The notes beneath the pieces were generated by a model. That model worked only from the letters and a program-made list of their open reading frames with translations. It did not search any database and was not told where the DNA came from. From the NCBI GenBank assembly GCA_016791445.1, contig JAEUMP010000025.1, forward strand, positions 62,001 to 126,000: a stretch of DNA of 64,000 bases, written 5' to 3'. The position numbers and the translations under genes were made by a program. This DNA comes from Hyphomonadaceae bacterium (GTDB taxonomy: Bacteria > Pseudomonadota > Alphaproteobacteria > Caulobacterales > Aquidulcibacteraceae). This document shows, in pieces, positions 54,120 to 63,263 of the stretch (positions are counted from its first letter, which is position 1; every line of letters begins with the position of its first letter).

Positions 54120-55825
54120 AAGGGCGGACTGCCGGGGCGCACCACCACGTAGCCGCGGCCGACATAATAGTCCTGTTCCAGCGACGAGAGCGGCGGCGCG
54201 CCGGTGAAGCCGCGCGACAGGGTGAGCGGCGTCATGCTGCGCGTGTTCTGCGCGGCGCGGGCGGCGGCGTTCATGTCCGACAGCGTCGCCCAGCGTTGCG
54301 CGTGGCCCCACACGGCGCCGATCTGACTGCGCACCAGCGGATCGTTCACGCCCGCTTCGTACACATACTGCTCATACCAGTTCGCCGGTCGTCCGCCCGA
54401 CCAGTCGCGCAGGATGTCCTCGATGACGATGGTGCGGTCGCGACCCATGGCCTCCCGTGCGATCTTGTAGGCGTCAGCGCGCCCGCCGTGCCGCACGGCG
54501 AGATTGTAGCGCGCGCGCAGCGAAAGTCCGCAGGCGGTGGTGCGGTAGCATTCGGGATCGCCCGCAGCGGCGCGCGCCTGGCCCGCCGCGATGCGCGCGC
54601 GTTCCGCCTCTGCGGCGCGACGCGCAACTTCCAGCCGCTCCGCGCGCTGTTGCGCCTCGAACTCCGCGCGCCAGCGCGCAGTGTAGGCGGCGGTCTCCCG
54701 GGCGTGCTTCTCCCGCGCTGCGACGACTGCGGCATAAGCCGCCGACTGGCGCTCGTGATCGAGATTGCGCGTCACCCACACCGTTTCGATCGCATCGACG
54801 ATTTCGGCATGCGCGCGACCCGTGAGCTTTGCGCGTTCCGCAGCCGGCAGGTCATTCTCCGGACGGTAGAAGCCGCTCATGTAGTTCGGCTGATTGATCT
54901 GCGCGAATTCCGCCTGCGCCACGTCCCATGCGCCATCTTCGCGCTGACCGAGCAGCGTCGTCCCGGTTTTGCGCCGGCCGTCCGCGCCGTCATAGGTGAG
55001 CGTGCGCAGTTCCATCTGCGTATAGGTTGGCCCGCAGGCGCGCGGCTGCGTCTTCCAGTGGCCGTACCTGTCTGACGGGGTCACGGCGTCTCGCCCTTCG
55101 CCGATGCTGCAGAAACCGTAGCGGCGCCCCGCCGGCGTCTGCCAGACTTCCACGGCGGTTTTGGGACGCGCCTGCGTCTCGTCGCCGCCGGATGTCTCCG
55201 CCGTGACAAAGGTGAAACCGAGCATGCCGCGCGGCGGTGCGTAGCGCGTTGCGTTCTGCAGATAGGGCAGGAAGACGCCGGGCGTGTCGGTGAGGTGCAG
55301 CACTTCGCCGCCGCTGACAAAGAGGGTGCGCGTGGGGTCGTAGGGAATTTCGCGCAAGCGTGCGTCGAACCACAGGATCTTTCCATCGCGCTGGAGGATC
55401 TGCACGCCGGCGCCTTCGCGGATCAGCTGATCGAGACCGCGCACATAGGCCGCGCTGCGCGCACTGCTCGTCGTTGTTTGCGGCAATTGCAGGTCGGGCG
55501 AGGTGATGCGCCTGAGACGGGCGGGACGTTCGCCGCAGCCGAGAATGTCGACATACGTCACCCATCCGTCCGCAGAGACCGGCCCGTAGGCCGCCGTTGT
55601 GCGCATCGGCGTGGTATTGTCGCCCAGCGTGCACCGGGACACGGCGGGATCGAGCGTCGGGCCGAAAGTGGACATCACGCGCGAATAGCCGCGTGAATCG
55701 ACGCCGGGCGGCCATGCAAGAGGGGCATCGGTCTGGGCCGCCGAGGGTGTTGCAACAAGCGCCGCCGCACACGCGATCGCCGCGGCCGTCATCACACTGC
55801 GTTGCGCCACACGTCTCTCCCTCAT
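54116..55825 (-). CDS. Secreted protein of unknown function with C-terminal coiled coil
   Basis: A 569-residue protein with a signal peptide (core about residues 12-26, ending ATPSAAQ). The first 330 residues are beta-rich with no recognised motif. A long Arg/Glu/Ala-rich helix (about 360-425) is probably a coiled coil, followed by a Cys-containing C-terminal part. The start at 55825 is supported by GAAGGG upstream; ATG 55792 is an alternative that would still leave a signal peptide. I do not recognise the family. Confidence 0.7.
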   Translation of the reverse strand: MRERRVAQRSVMTAAAIACAAALVATPSAAQTDAPLAWPPGVDSRGYSRVMSTFGPTLDPAVSRCTLGDNTTPMRTTAAYGPVSADGWVTYVDILGCGERPARLRRITSPDLQLPQTTTSSARSAAYVRGLDQLIREGAGVQILQRDGKILWFDARLREIPYDPTRTLFVSGGEVLHLTDTPGVFLPYLQNATRYAPPRGMLGFTFVTAETSGGDETQARPKTAVEVWQTPAGRRYGFCSIGEGRDAVTPSDRYGHWKTQPRACGPTYTQMELRTLTYDGADGRRKTGTTLLGQREDGAWDVAQAEFAQINQPNYMSGFYRPENDLPAAERAKLTGRAHAEIVDAIETVWVTRNLDHERQSAAYAAVVAAREKHARETAAYTARWRAEFEAQQRAERLEVARRAAEAERARIAAGQARAAAGDPECYRTTACGLSLRARYNLAVRHGGRADAYKIAREAMGRDRTIVIEDILRDWSGGRPANWYEQYVYEAGVNDPLVRSQIGAVWGHAQRWATLSDMNAAARAAQNTRSMTPLTLSRGFTGAPPLSSLEQDYYVGRGYVVVRPGSPPF

Positions 55826-55912
55826 CCGCGCGCCCTTCGTGGAGCATGCGATGTCAGAAGATGAATCGGCGCGCAGGCGCAACCCATCAATGCGTGATGC
55901 GCGTCCTTGCCG

Positions 55913-56443
55913 CTAGGTCGATATCCACGCCACGAAGGCGAGCAGCAGAAACACGAGCGCGATGGTCGTGCCGACGCCCGTGACGCCGACGGCGGGGACG
56001 CCCTTGTATTTGCGCGCCGCCTCGGCCGCCGGCACGGGCCACATCTCGTCGGCGACGCCGATCATGACCCAGTCCCCCACGGTGGCCGCGCGATCGCCTT
56101 CCAGCGTCGCAATCACCGCCGGCGCGCGCAGGATCGCGGCGCGATAGCGGATACCGGTCTTCTTGCGGAAGACGCCGGCGCGCACCTTGCGATAGGTCTT
56201 CTCGAAGATGTCGCGCCGCACGACCTGTCGCGCGCCGGTGGGGTAATCGACGATGTAGTGCGCGCCTGCCTCATAGGGGACGCGGACGCCGTCTTCGGTG
56301 ACGATCTCGCCATCCGATTTCGCCAACAGGGCAAGCACTTTCTCGCCGCGACCGCGCGGACGCACGATCCGCAGCGGCGTGTTCGACGGGAGATCGTGCG
56401 GCGCGGCGACGCGCCGGGCGTGATCGAAGAGGCCATCAGCCAT
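55913..56443 (-). CDS. Hypothetical protein with C-terminal membrane anchor (PGDYG-like)
   Basis: A 176-residue protein. Two similar soluble blocks, each with a GD/EDG turn and a strand ending in an aromatic (YEAGAHYIVDYPTGARQV and RAATVGDWVMIGV), resemble the PGDYG type of small domain, and EIFEK-like DIFEKTYRKV lies between. A C-terminal hydrophobic segment (about 152-174) anchors it. Function unknown. Same strand and close to the DUF1328-type gene downstream of it on the map. Confidence 0.6.
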   Translation of the reverse strand: MADGLFDHARRVAAPHDLPSNTPLRIVRPRGRGEKVLALLAKSDGEIVTEDGVRVPYEAGAHYIVDYPTGARQVVRRDIFEKTYRKVRAGVFRKKTGIRYRAAILRAPAVIATLEGDRAATVGDWVMIGVADEMWPVPAAEAARKYKGVPAVGVTGVGTTIALVFLLLAFVAWIST

Positions 56444-56466
56444 GACGTGCTATCCTGTTGCGCAGT

Positions 56467-56931
56467 CTATTCACGGCCGTTTCGCGCCGATTGATCTGCA
56501 TCAGCCGGTTCCGGTGCCGGGTCGGCGACGTCGCGGACGTCCGTGCGGATGTCGGCGACGGTGCGCTCCATGAAGGCGCCGGTGCGCGCGCCTGCATCGG
56601 TGAGCGCTGCGCCGGCGCTGTCCACGACAGCCACAGTCTGTCGATCGATGACGCGTCCGGCGCGCTCGGCAGACATGTCGTTGGCGAACCAGGCATAGGC
56701 GCCGACGCTGACGACCGCCACGATGGCCATGAGCGAAACGGTGCGCACGGCGGAATGAAGCCCCGGCGCGCGTGCGCCGAACAATGCGATCACCGCCGAG
56801 ACCGCAAGCAGGACGAGAAGAATGAAAAAGACGATGCGCGCGCTCTCCGCGAACGCCGTTGCAACGCCTCCGAACCCGAGAAATGCCGCCACAGCTGCGG
56901 CGACGAACAGGCCTATGACCCAGTTGATCAT
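56467..56931 (-). CDS. DUF1328-like small membrane protein with C-terminal extension
   Basis: A 154-residue protein. The first 50 residues (MINWVIGLFVAAAVAAFLGF and the following ARIVFFILLVLLAVSAV) match the two-helix DUF1328/YtjA family. A third membrane segment (about 64-84) and an acidic C-terminal tail not usual for that family follow. The ATG at 56931 is set by GGAG eleven bases upstream. Function unknown; DUF1328 proteins are linked to stress in other bacteria. Confidence 0.65.
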   Translation of the reverse strand: MINWVIGLFVAAAVAAFLGFGGVATAFAESARIVFFILLVLLAVSAVIALFGARAPGLHSAVRTVSLMAIVAVVSVGAYAWFANDMSAERAGRVIDRQTVAVVDSAGAALTDAGARTGAFMERTVADIRTDVRDVADPAPEPADADQSARNGRE

Positions 56932-57017
56932 GGTCGTCTCCGACATCAGGAAAGGTGATGCCGGGAAAACGTCCACGCGCTGCGTCGGGTTCCCTCGGAA
57001 GGAAATCCGCTTACGCG

Positions 57018-57857
57018 CTAAGGCAGCCACAGCTCCATCACGCCCGGGGGAAGGCCGGCGCGGCCGACGAAGCTTACGGTGACGTCTGCGGGCGCGCCGG
57101 CGGCGGCGAGGGTCTGCTTGATCTGCTCGGCGAGTTTTTGCGCGTCGGCGGCCTGGGCTTCGCGGAAATAGCGCAGTTCCGCTTTCTCCACCCGCACCGG
57201 CACCAGATCGATGGACGGCGTCGTCGCGCCGCTGTCGCGCAACGCGGCTTCAATGGATTGCGCAAGCGCGCGGTCCGCTTCGTCCGAGATCTGGATGAGC
57301 AGGCGATACTCGCCCTCCTTCACGCGGCGCGCGCTGGAGGTGGGCAACGACGCCATGCGATCATAGCGGTTGCGGAAGAAGTCGGTCGCCTGCTGTGCGT
57401 TGGCCGGGATGTTCGCGCGCGTCTGGCGCGGCAGGACGATGGCGGGCGCCTGGACTTGCGCCTGCGCGGGGGCGTTGTTCGAAGCCGCAGGCGCATCGCC
57501 CGTAGTCGGGGCCGGCGCCGCGGGCGCCTGCGCGGCGGGCGGCGGCGTCGCGACCTGCTCCTGCGAGAGCACCGCCACGCTATCGCATTGCGAGGCGCGG
57601 TTCTCCACATGGTCGACCACGCGTGCGTACACCTTCGGATAGATGTTCTCGATCATGCCGAGATTGAGATTGGCGAGTTGCGCATCCTGGCAGGGATCGA
57701 ACGTCGACTGGTTCTGCAGGTAGAAGGTGACGGCCTCGAATTCGCGTTGCTGCTGGTCGCGGAAATACTGCAGGCCGCCGAACGCTGCGGTCACGATGGG
57801 CACCAGCGTGACAATGGCGCCGAAGCGCAGGCCCTGGCCTCTGTTGTCTTCAGACAT
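57018..57857 (-). CDS. Hypothetical membrane-anchored protein with Pro/Ala linker
   Basis: A 279-residue protein with one N-terminal membrane segment (about 12-30), a short Cys-containing block, a long Pro/Ala/Thr linker (about 104-145) and a C-terminal alpha/beta domain (about 175-279) with EGEYRLLIQISDEADRALAQ. The layout suggests a periplasmic domain tethered to the inner membrane. Family not recognised. It lies 24 bases after the GH19 gene start on the same strand. Confidence 0.65.
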   Translation of the reverse strand: MSEDNRGQGLRFGAIVTLVPIVTAAFGGLQYFRDQQQREFEAVTFYLQNQSTFDPCQDAQLANLNLGMIENIYPKVYARVVDHVENRASQCDSVAVLSQEQVATPPPAAQAPAAPAPTTGDAPAASNNAPAQAQVQAPAIVLPRQTRANIPANAQQATDFFRNRYDRMASLPTSSARRVKEGEYRLLIQISDEADRALAQSIEAALRDSGATTPSIDLVPVRVEKAELRYFREAQAADAQKLAEQIKQTLAAAGAPADVTVSFVGRAGLPPGVMELWLP

Positions 57858-57881
57858 GTCGTTCCCCGATTCCTGTCTCTG

Positions 57882-58679
57882 TCAGACGCGCGCGGCGCCG
57901 CCCCAGATGCCCTTGGCGATTCCCAGTTTCACCTGACGATCGGCAAGGCCGTTATAGCCGCCGTTGATGCGGCGCGTGATCGTGTTGATGTCGTCGCGAT
58001 CGGCGAGCATGTTCATCGTGACGCCGCCGACGGTCGTCTGTTTCCAGTACTCGCACGCGATCTTCACCGCGTTTTCCGGAATGGCGGCAAGCTCCGGATT
58101 GTTTTCGAGATCGAGCCCGAGCAGCTGGCCGTAGCGACGGTAGTTGTTGCGCCCCGTGAGCTGGATGATGCCGCGTCCCTTGTAGCGGCGCCCGTCGCCC
58201 GGCTGCGTGTTGCCGAGCGAGGCGCGCCCTTCATAGGCGTCGCCGCTCGCGTACTCCTGCATGGTGCGGAAGTTGTCGCACTCGTGCGCGCACTGGGCCA
58301 TGAAGTGCGAGACCCGCAGGCCGGTGTTGATCTCGTAGCGCGGCAGTTCGCGCTGGAAGCCCGCGACGAGGCCCGGCAGGAATTCGCGCTTCGGATTCTT
58401 CGCGAGCTTGATGATGTCCGCCTCGGTCACGCGCAGGTCGCCGCGGCCGGGCGCGGGCGGTGTGTTCAGCGGCTGAATGTGCGCGGAGGACACATAGCCC
58501 TGGAAGGACAGCATGTGCAGATCGGCCTGCACCCGGAACCAGCCATTGCCCCAGTTGCGGTTGTCGAGCCGCGTGACGAACTGGCCGCGCGGCAGCACGA
58601 CGAGGATCTCGGCCCCGCCGTCCGGCAACTCACGCAGGTTCAGCCCGCTGGCGGCCACGACATAGACTTCCCCGGTCAT
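57882..58679 (-). CDS. GH19 family chitinase/endolysin-like protein with SH3 domain
   Basis: A 265-residue protein with an N-terminal bacterial SH3-like domain (about 5-70, VAASGLNLRELPDG opening) and a GH19 lysozyme/chitinase-like domain (about 85-260). Catalytic Glu 133 is in CAHECDNF and the second acid lies near Glu 142; RYKGRGIIQLTGRNNYRRYG is the strongest family signature. No signal peptide, as in phage endolysins that need a holin, or as in cytoplasmic storage. It probably cleaves peptidoglycan. Phage origin is possible but no other phage genes are adjacent. Confidence 0.88.
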   Translation of the reverse strand: MTGEVYVVAASGLNLRELPDGGAEILVVLPRGQFVTRLDNRNWGNGWFRVQADLHMLSFQGYVSSAHIQPLNTPPAPGRGDLRVTEADIIKLAKNPKREFLPGLVAGFQRELPRYEINTGLRVSHFMAQCAHECDNFRTMQEYASGDAYEGRASLGNTQPGDGRRYKGRGIIQLTGRNNYRRYGQLLGLDLENNPELAAIPENAVKIACEYWKQTTVGGVTMNMLADRDDINTITRRINGGYNGLADRQVKLGIAKGIWGGAARV

Positions 58680-58749
58680 CGTTCGCCCCTTCTTCTGCGC
58701 CTTCTGGCGCTGGTTAACGACGGTATCATTGCGGCGCTGACAGGACGAG

Positions 58750-58784
58750 GGGGAGGTCTTTTTCGCCTCCCCGGCGAATTCGCC
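58750..58784 (-). terminator. Hairpin after the DUF885 gene
   Basis: GGGGAGG and CCTCCCC form a stem around a nine-base loop (58750-58772). A second, perfect palindrome GGCGAATTCGCC (58773-58784) abuts the stop codon. Placed to end the minus-strand transcript of the DUF885 gene; no distinct U-run. Confidence 0.4.
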
Positions 58785-60571
58785 TAGGAACGCTTTTCCT
58801 TGCGTTCGGCGATCCAGCGATCGATGCGCGCCGCGAGCAGGTCGAGCGGCAGGGCGCCCTCGCTCAGCACGGCGTCATGGAAGGCGCGCACGTCGAAGTC
58901 GGCCCCCAGCTCCTGCGTCGCCTTCGCGCGCAGGCGGCGCAGCTCGATCTCGCCAATCTTGTAGCCCAGCGCCTGGCCGGGCCAGGACACATAGCGCTCC
59001 AGTTCGGTCGTGATGTTGTGCGGCGCGAGCGCGGAGTTCTCCTCGAAGCACTTGCGCGCCTGCGGCAGGCTCCAGCGCTTCCAGTGGATGCCGGTGTCGG
59101 CGACGAGCCGGCACGCGCGCCACATCTCGTAGGAGAGGCGGCCGAACATCTCGTAGGGGTCGCGATAGATGCCCATCTCCTCGCCGAGAAATTCCGCATA
59201 GAGGCCCCAGCCTTCGATGAAGGCGGTGACATCGGCGTTGCGGCGGTGCCAGGGGAGGTCGTCGCGCTCCTGCGCCAGCGCGATCTGCGTGTGGTGGCCG
59301 GGCGCGGCCTCGTGCAGCGTCAATGCGGGCAGCTCATAGAGAGGCCGCTGGTCGAGCTTGGAGGTGTTGACCATGTAGCCGCCGGCCACGCCCATTTTCG
59401 GGGAGCCGGGGTTGTAGCGTCCGGTGGTGTAGGTCGGCGCGAGGTCCGCCGGCACCGGGCGCACGCCGTAGGGCAGGCGCGGCATGACGCCGATGACAGA
59501 AGGCACGCGATCGTCGGCGCGCTTGGCGATTTCCGCGGCGCGCATCAGCAATTCTTCCGGCGTCTTCGCGTAGAAGCGCGGATCGGTGCGCAGATACTGG
59601 AGGAATTCGGGAAACGTCCCGGTGAAGCCGCTATCGCGCATCACCGTGTCCATCCGCGCGCGGATGCGCGCCACTTCCGCGAGGCCCAGCGCATGCACCT
59701 CGTCCGGCGTCATCGACGTCGTCGTGTGGCGGCGGATGAGGAAGGCGTAGTAGGCGGCGCCGTTCGGCCGGTCGCGGATGGCGAGGCTGGCGGGGGCGCG
59801 CGGCAGGTATTCGCGTTCGAGGAAGGCGAGCGTCTCGCGCTGCGCCGGGATCACGCCCTGGTCGATCGCGGCCTTCGCGCGCGCGCGCAGGTCTGCCTGC
59901 TCGCTCGCGGAAATCGTCGGCGACATCGACAGCAGCGGCGCGAAGAGCGGGCTCGCTTCCGCGTTGGCGGGAATGGCGCGCACCTGCACCAGCGCCGCCT
60001 CCACCACCGGGCGCGGCTGCATCATGCGCGTGGCGATGGCGCGCCGCAGATTGGCGATGTTCTGCGCGTAGTACCGCGGCGTCGCTTCGAGCCGCGCGAT
60101 CCAGGCTTCGCCGTCGGCGACGGTGCGGATGGGCGTCGCGCCGGCGAGATAGCCCATCAGGCTGAAATAGCCGCTGTCGTTGGCGAACGCGAAGCGCCCT
60201 TCATCGAAGGCGAGTCCCTCGAGTTCCGCGTCGATCGTGCGCTTCAGCGTTTCGTGGTCGACGCGCGCGCCGGCGCCCAGCGCCGCAGGGTCGATGGCGG
60301 CGAGGAGGGCTTTCATGTCCCGCAGGGTGCGCGCCCGGCTGGCGGCGAATTCCGGTGATGCGTCGGGCAGGCGCTGGAGCGCCGCGCGATCCCCCTCGAA
60401 GCCCGCGGTGATCGGATCGACGCCGCGCATATGGAGTTCGTACGCCCGCGCCACGTCGCGCACGGCGGTGTCGGCGCTGCGGGTTTCCGCTTGGGCAGCC
60501 GCCGGCGGGGCCGCAGCGACGGTGGCCCAGACGCCTGCGGCGAAAACCAAGGCGAAACAGATGCTTCTCAT
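58784..60571 (-). CDS. DUF885 family protein, putative zinc metallopeptidase, secreted
   Basis: A 595-residue protein with a signal peptide (residues 1-27, ending PPAAAQA). The DUF885 core carries the zinc-type motif HEAAPGHH (His 420, Glu 421, His 426/427) followed by FIEGWGLYAE, which supplies the third ligand in this family. Members are thought to be M2/M3-like peptidases in the periplasm. The ATG at 60571 has GGGGA five bases upstream; an in-frame extension to 60640 is not needed. Divergent from sdhC. Confidence 0.88.
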   Translation of the reverse strand: MRSICFALVFAAGVWATVAAAPPAAAQAETRSADTAVRDVARAYELHMRGVDPITAGFEGDRAALQRLPDASPEFAASRARTLRDMKALLAAIDPAALGAGARVDHETLKRTIDAELEGLAFDEGRFAFANDSGYFSLMGYLAGATPIRTVADGEAWIARLEATPRYYAQNIANLRRAIATRMMQPRPVVEAALVQVRAIPANAEASPLFAPLLSMSPTISASEQADLRARAKAAIDQGVIPAQRETLAFLEREYLPRAPASLAIRDRPNGAAYYAFLIRRHTTTSMTPDEVHALGLAEVARIRARMDTVMRDSGFTGTFPEFLQYLRTDPRFYAKTPEELLMRAAEIAKRADDRVPSVIGVMPRLPYGVRPVPADLAPTYTTGRYNPGSPKMGVAGGYMVNTSKLDQRPLYELPALTLHEAAPGHHTQIALAQERDDLPWHRRNADVTAFIEGWGLYAEFLGEEMGIYRDPYEMFGRLSYEMWRACRLVADTGIHWKRWSLPQARKCFEENSALAPHNITTELERYVSWPGQALGYKIGEIELRRLRAKATQELGADFDVRAFHDAVLSEGALPLDLLAARIDRWIAERKEKRS

Positions 60572-60655
60572 GTCGATCCCCGCGGCGCGCCCGGACCCTG
60601 CGGGCGCCGTGAAATCATGCCACGGAAGCCGGGCTGTCAAATCACGGCGGTCGAA

Positions 60656-60683
60656 TTGACTAAGGCGCGACGCCTTCTACGAT
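60656..60683 (+). promoter_or_regulatory. Candidate sdh promoter with palindrome in the spacer
   Basis: TTGACT (60656-60661) and TACGAT (60678-60683) are 16 bases apart. The spacer holds a perfect inverted repeat AAGGCG-CGA-CGCCTT (60662-60676), a good place for a repressor. The sdhC start is 41 bases downstream and has AGGAG five bases before the ATG. Confidence 0.5.
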
Positions 60684-60724
60684 CCGCGCCGATTTCTCCG
60701 CCGTAATACTCCCCAGGAGCATAC

Positions 60725-61111
60725 ATGGCCGCCCCGCCAGACACCCGTCCCTTGTCCCCGCACCTGCAGGTCTGGCGACCGCACATGACGATGGTCGCCT
60801 CGATCACCAACCGGTTCGCCGGGGTGGGCCTGCTGATCGGGACGTTCGGGCTGGTCTACTGGCTCTGGGCGCTCGCGGCGGGCGCGGAGGAGTTCGCGGA
60901 GGCCATGGCGCTGGTGAACACCCTGCCGGGACAGGCCATCCTCTTCCTCATCGTCGCGGGGGCGGGCTACCATTTCGCCGCCGGCATTCGCCACCTTGTC
61001 TGGGACGCCGGTCGGGGCTTCAGCCCGAAGGTCGCCGATCTCACGGGCTGGGGCGTGTTCGTCTTCGCGGTGCTGACGCCGCTTGCCGTCTGGGCGCTCG
61101 CGGGGATCTGA
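60725..61111 (+). CDS. sdhC: Succinate dehydrogenase cytochrome b556 subunit
   Basis: A 128-residue membrane subunit with three helices. The N-terminal RPLSPHLQVWRP and the SITNRFAG motif (with the quinone-site Ser/Arg region) are diagnostic. The heme-ligand His is in YHFAAGIRHLVWD. Together with SdhD it anchors the flavin and iron-sulfur subunits and reduces ubiquinone. Four bases separate it from sdhD. Confidence 0.95.
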   Translation: MAAPPDTRPLSPHLQVWRPHMTMVASITNRFAGVGLLIGTFGLVYWLWALAAGAEEFAEAMALVNTLPGQAILFLIVAGAGYHFAAGIRHLVWDAGRGFSPKVADLTGWGVFVFAVLTPLAVWALAGI

Positions 61112-61115
61112 GATC

Positions 61116-61466
61116 ATGAGCGAAAAATCCGCCGGCCACGGTACGGGCCATTTCATCGGCGAGCGCGTTTCCGCGATCCTGCTTCTTTTCCTCATGCCGT
61201 GGTTGATCGTGTCGGCGGCGCTGTCGCTCGACGGCAGCTACGACTCCGCGCGCGCCTGGCTGGCGAGCCCGGTCACGAGCATCGGCCTCGGCATTTTCCT
61301 GCTCATCTCCCTCTACCACATGCGCCTCGGCGTGCAGGTCATCGCGGAAGACTATCTCGGCAAGGTCGGCACGCGCCGGCTCGTTCTCGGCGTCAACACG
61401 CTCATCACGCTGCTCGCGGCGGCGGTCGGCGTGTACGCGCTCTATCAGATCAGCTTTGGGGGTTGA
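61116..61466 (+). CDS. sdhD: Succinate dehydrogenase membrane anchor subunit
   Basis: A 116-residue protein with three membrane helices. GTGHFIGERVSAILL near the start and SLYHMRLGVQVIAEDYLG in the middle (heme/quinone-side His and the conserved D-Y pair) identify SdhD. The ATG at 61116 follows the sdhC stop closely; six bases separate its stop from sdhA. Confidence 0.94.
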   Translation: MSEKSAGHGTGHFIGERVSAILLLFLMPWLIVSAALSLDGSYDSARAWLASPVTSIGLGIFLLISLYHMRLGVQVIAEDYLGKVGTRRLVLGVNTLITLLAAAVGVYALYQISFGG

Positions 61467-61472
61467 GGTCTC

Positions 61473-63263
61473 GTGCCTGCTTATACTTGGGTTGATCATG
61501 ACTATGACGTCGTCGTCGTGGGCGCCGGCGGCTCGGGCCTTCGCGCGGCGGTCGGCTGCGCGCAGGCGGGGCTGAAGACGGCGTGCATTTCCAAGGTGTT
61601 TCCCACGCGCTCGCACACCGTCGCGGCGCAGGGCGGCATCTCGGCGGCGCTCGGCAACATGGGCGAGGACGACTGGCGCTGGCACATGTTCGACACCGTG
61701 AAGGGATCGGACTGGCTGGGCGACCAGGACGCCATCGAATATCTCACGCGCAACGCGCCGCAGGCGGTCTATGAGCTTGAGCACTGGGGCGTGCCGTTCT
61801 CGCGCACGAAGGAAGGCAAGATCTACCAGCGCGCCTTCGGCGGCATGACCCGCAATTACGGCGAGGCGCCCGTGCAGCGCACGTGCGCGGCGGCGGATCG
61901 CACGGGCCACGCCATCCTGCACACGCTCTACGGGCAATCGCTGCGCTACGACGTCGACTTCTTCATCGAATATCTCGCGCTCGATCTCCTCATGGACGGC
62001 GAGGGCGCCTGCCGCGGCGTGACGGCGTGGAAGCTCGATGACGGCACGCTGCACCGCTATCGCGCGCAGACGGTCGTGCTCGCCACCGGCGGCTATGGCC
62101 GCGCCTATTTCTCCTGCACCTCCGCGCACACCTGCACCGGCGACGGCAACGCCATGGTGCTGCGCGCGGGCCTCCCGCTGCAGGACATGGAATTCGTCCA
62201 GTTCCACCCCACCGGCATCTACGGCGCGGGCTGCCTCATCACCGAAGGCGTGCGCGGGGAAGGCGGCTATCTCACCAATTCCGAAGGCGAACGCTTCATG
62301 GAGCGCTACGCGCCGACCGTGAAGGACCTCGCGCCGCGCGACATGGTCAGCCGCGCGATGACCATCGAAATCCGCGAAGGGCGCGGCGTGGGCCCGAAGA
62401 AGGACCACATCTTCCTCCACCTCGATCACCTCGACCCGAAGATCATCCACGAGCGCCTGCCGGGCATTTCCGAAAGCGCGAAGGTGTTCGCGAATGTGGA
62501 TGTGACGCGCCAGCCGATCCCGGTGCTGCCGACCGTGCACTACAACATGGGCGGCATCCCCACGAACTATCACGGCGAGGTGCTGACCAAGCTCGACGGC
62601 AATCCCGATCACGTCGTGCCGGGGCTCATGGCCGTCGGCGAAGCGGCGTGCGTGAGCGTGCACGGCGCAAACCGCCTCGGCTCCAACTCGCTGATCGATC
62701 TCGTGGTGTTCGGCCGGGCCGTGGGCCTGCGCTGCGGCGATGTGCTGAAGCCGGGCGCGAAGAAGCCCGATCTGCCCGCCAATGCTGGCGACAAGCACCT
62801 CGACCGCTTCAACCGTTTCCGCTTCGCCAAGGGCGGCACGTCCACCGCGAAGCTTCGCGACCAGATGCAGCGCGCCATGCAGGACACCTGCGCGGTCTAT
62901 CGCGATGGCCCGACGCTCGACGAGGGCGTGAAGCGCGTGGCGGAAGTCTATCGCGGCGCATCGGACATCTCCGTCACGGACCGCTCGCTGATCTGGAATT
63001 CCGATCTCGCCGAGACGCTCGAATTCGACAACCTCATCCAGCAGGCGGTGGTCACCGTGAACGGCGCGGCCAACCGCACCGAAAGCCGCGGCGCCCACGC
63101 GCGGGAGGATTTCCCGGAACGCGACGACGTGAACTGGATGAAGCACACGCTCGCCTGGATCGATGAAGCGAGCGGGCGCACGACGATCGAGTATCGTCCC
63201 GTCCACTCGAACACGATGACCAACGAGGTCGAAAGCATTCCGCCGAAGAAGCGCGTGTACTGA
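61473..63263 (+). CDS. sdhA: Succinate dehydrogenase flavoprotein subunit
   Basis: A 596-residue catalytic subunit of complex II, starting at GTG. It has the FAD dinucleotide motif [14 protein letters not shown], the covalent-FAD His in [11 protein letters not shown], the substrate-site HPTGIYGAG with the following EGVRGEGG loop, and [19 protein letters not shown]. It oxidises succinate on the cytoplasmic side. The stop TGA overlaps the ATG of the next gene, which is not sdhB. Confidence 0.97.
   Translation: MPAYTWVDHDYDVVVVGAGGSGLRAAVGCAQAGLKTACISKVFPTRSHTVAAQGGISAALGNMGEDDWRWHMFDTVKGSDWLGDQDAIEYLTRNAPQAVYELEHWGVPFSRTKEGKIYQRAFGGMTRNYGEAPVQRTCAAADRTGHAILHTLYGQSLRYDVDFFIEYLALDLLMDGEGACRGVTAWKLDDGTLHRYRAQTVVLATGGYGRAYFSCTSAHTCTGDGNAMVLRAGLPLQDMEFVQFHPTGIYGAGCLITEGVRGEGGYLTNSEGERFMERYAPTVKDLAPRDMVSRAMTIEIREGRGVGPKKDHIFLHLDHLDPKIIHERLPGISESAKVFANVDVTRQPIPVLPTVHYNMGGIPTNYHGEVLTKLDGNPDHVVPGLMAVGEAACVSVHGANRLGSNSLIDLVVFGRAVGLRCGDVLKPGAKKPDLPANAGDKHLDRFNRFRFAKGGTSTAKLRDQMQRAMQDTCAVYRDGPTLDEGVKRVAEVYRGASDISVTDRSLIWNSDLAETLEFDNLIQQAVVTVNGAANRTESRGAHAREDFPERDDVNWMKHTLAWIDEASGRTTIEYRPVHSNTMTNEVESIPPKKRVY

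Noticed and set aside
57882-58679. Prophage remnant
   Set aside because: Only the endolysin-like gene is suggestive; no integrase, terminase, capsid or tail genes are adjacent.
56955-58787. 610-codon open frame on the plus strand opposite the GH19 gene
   Set aside because: It is the antisense of recognised minus-strand genes, low in complexity and without motifs.
61041-63206. Long minus-strand frame opposite sdhA
   Set aside because: Shadow of the codon-position GC bias of sdhA; no motif seen.
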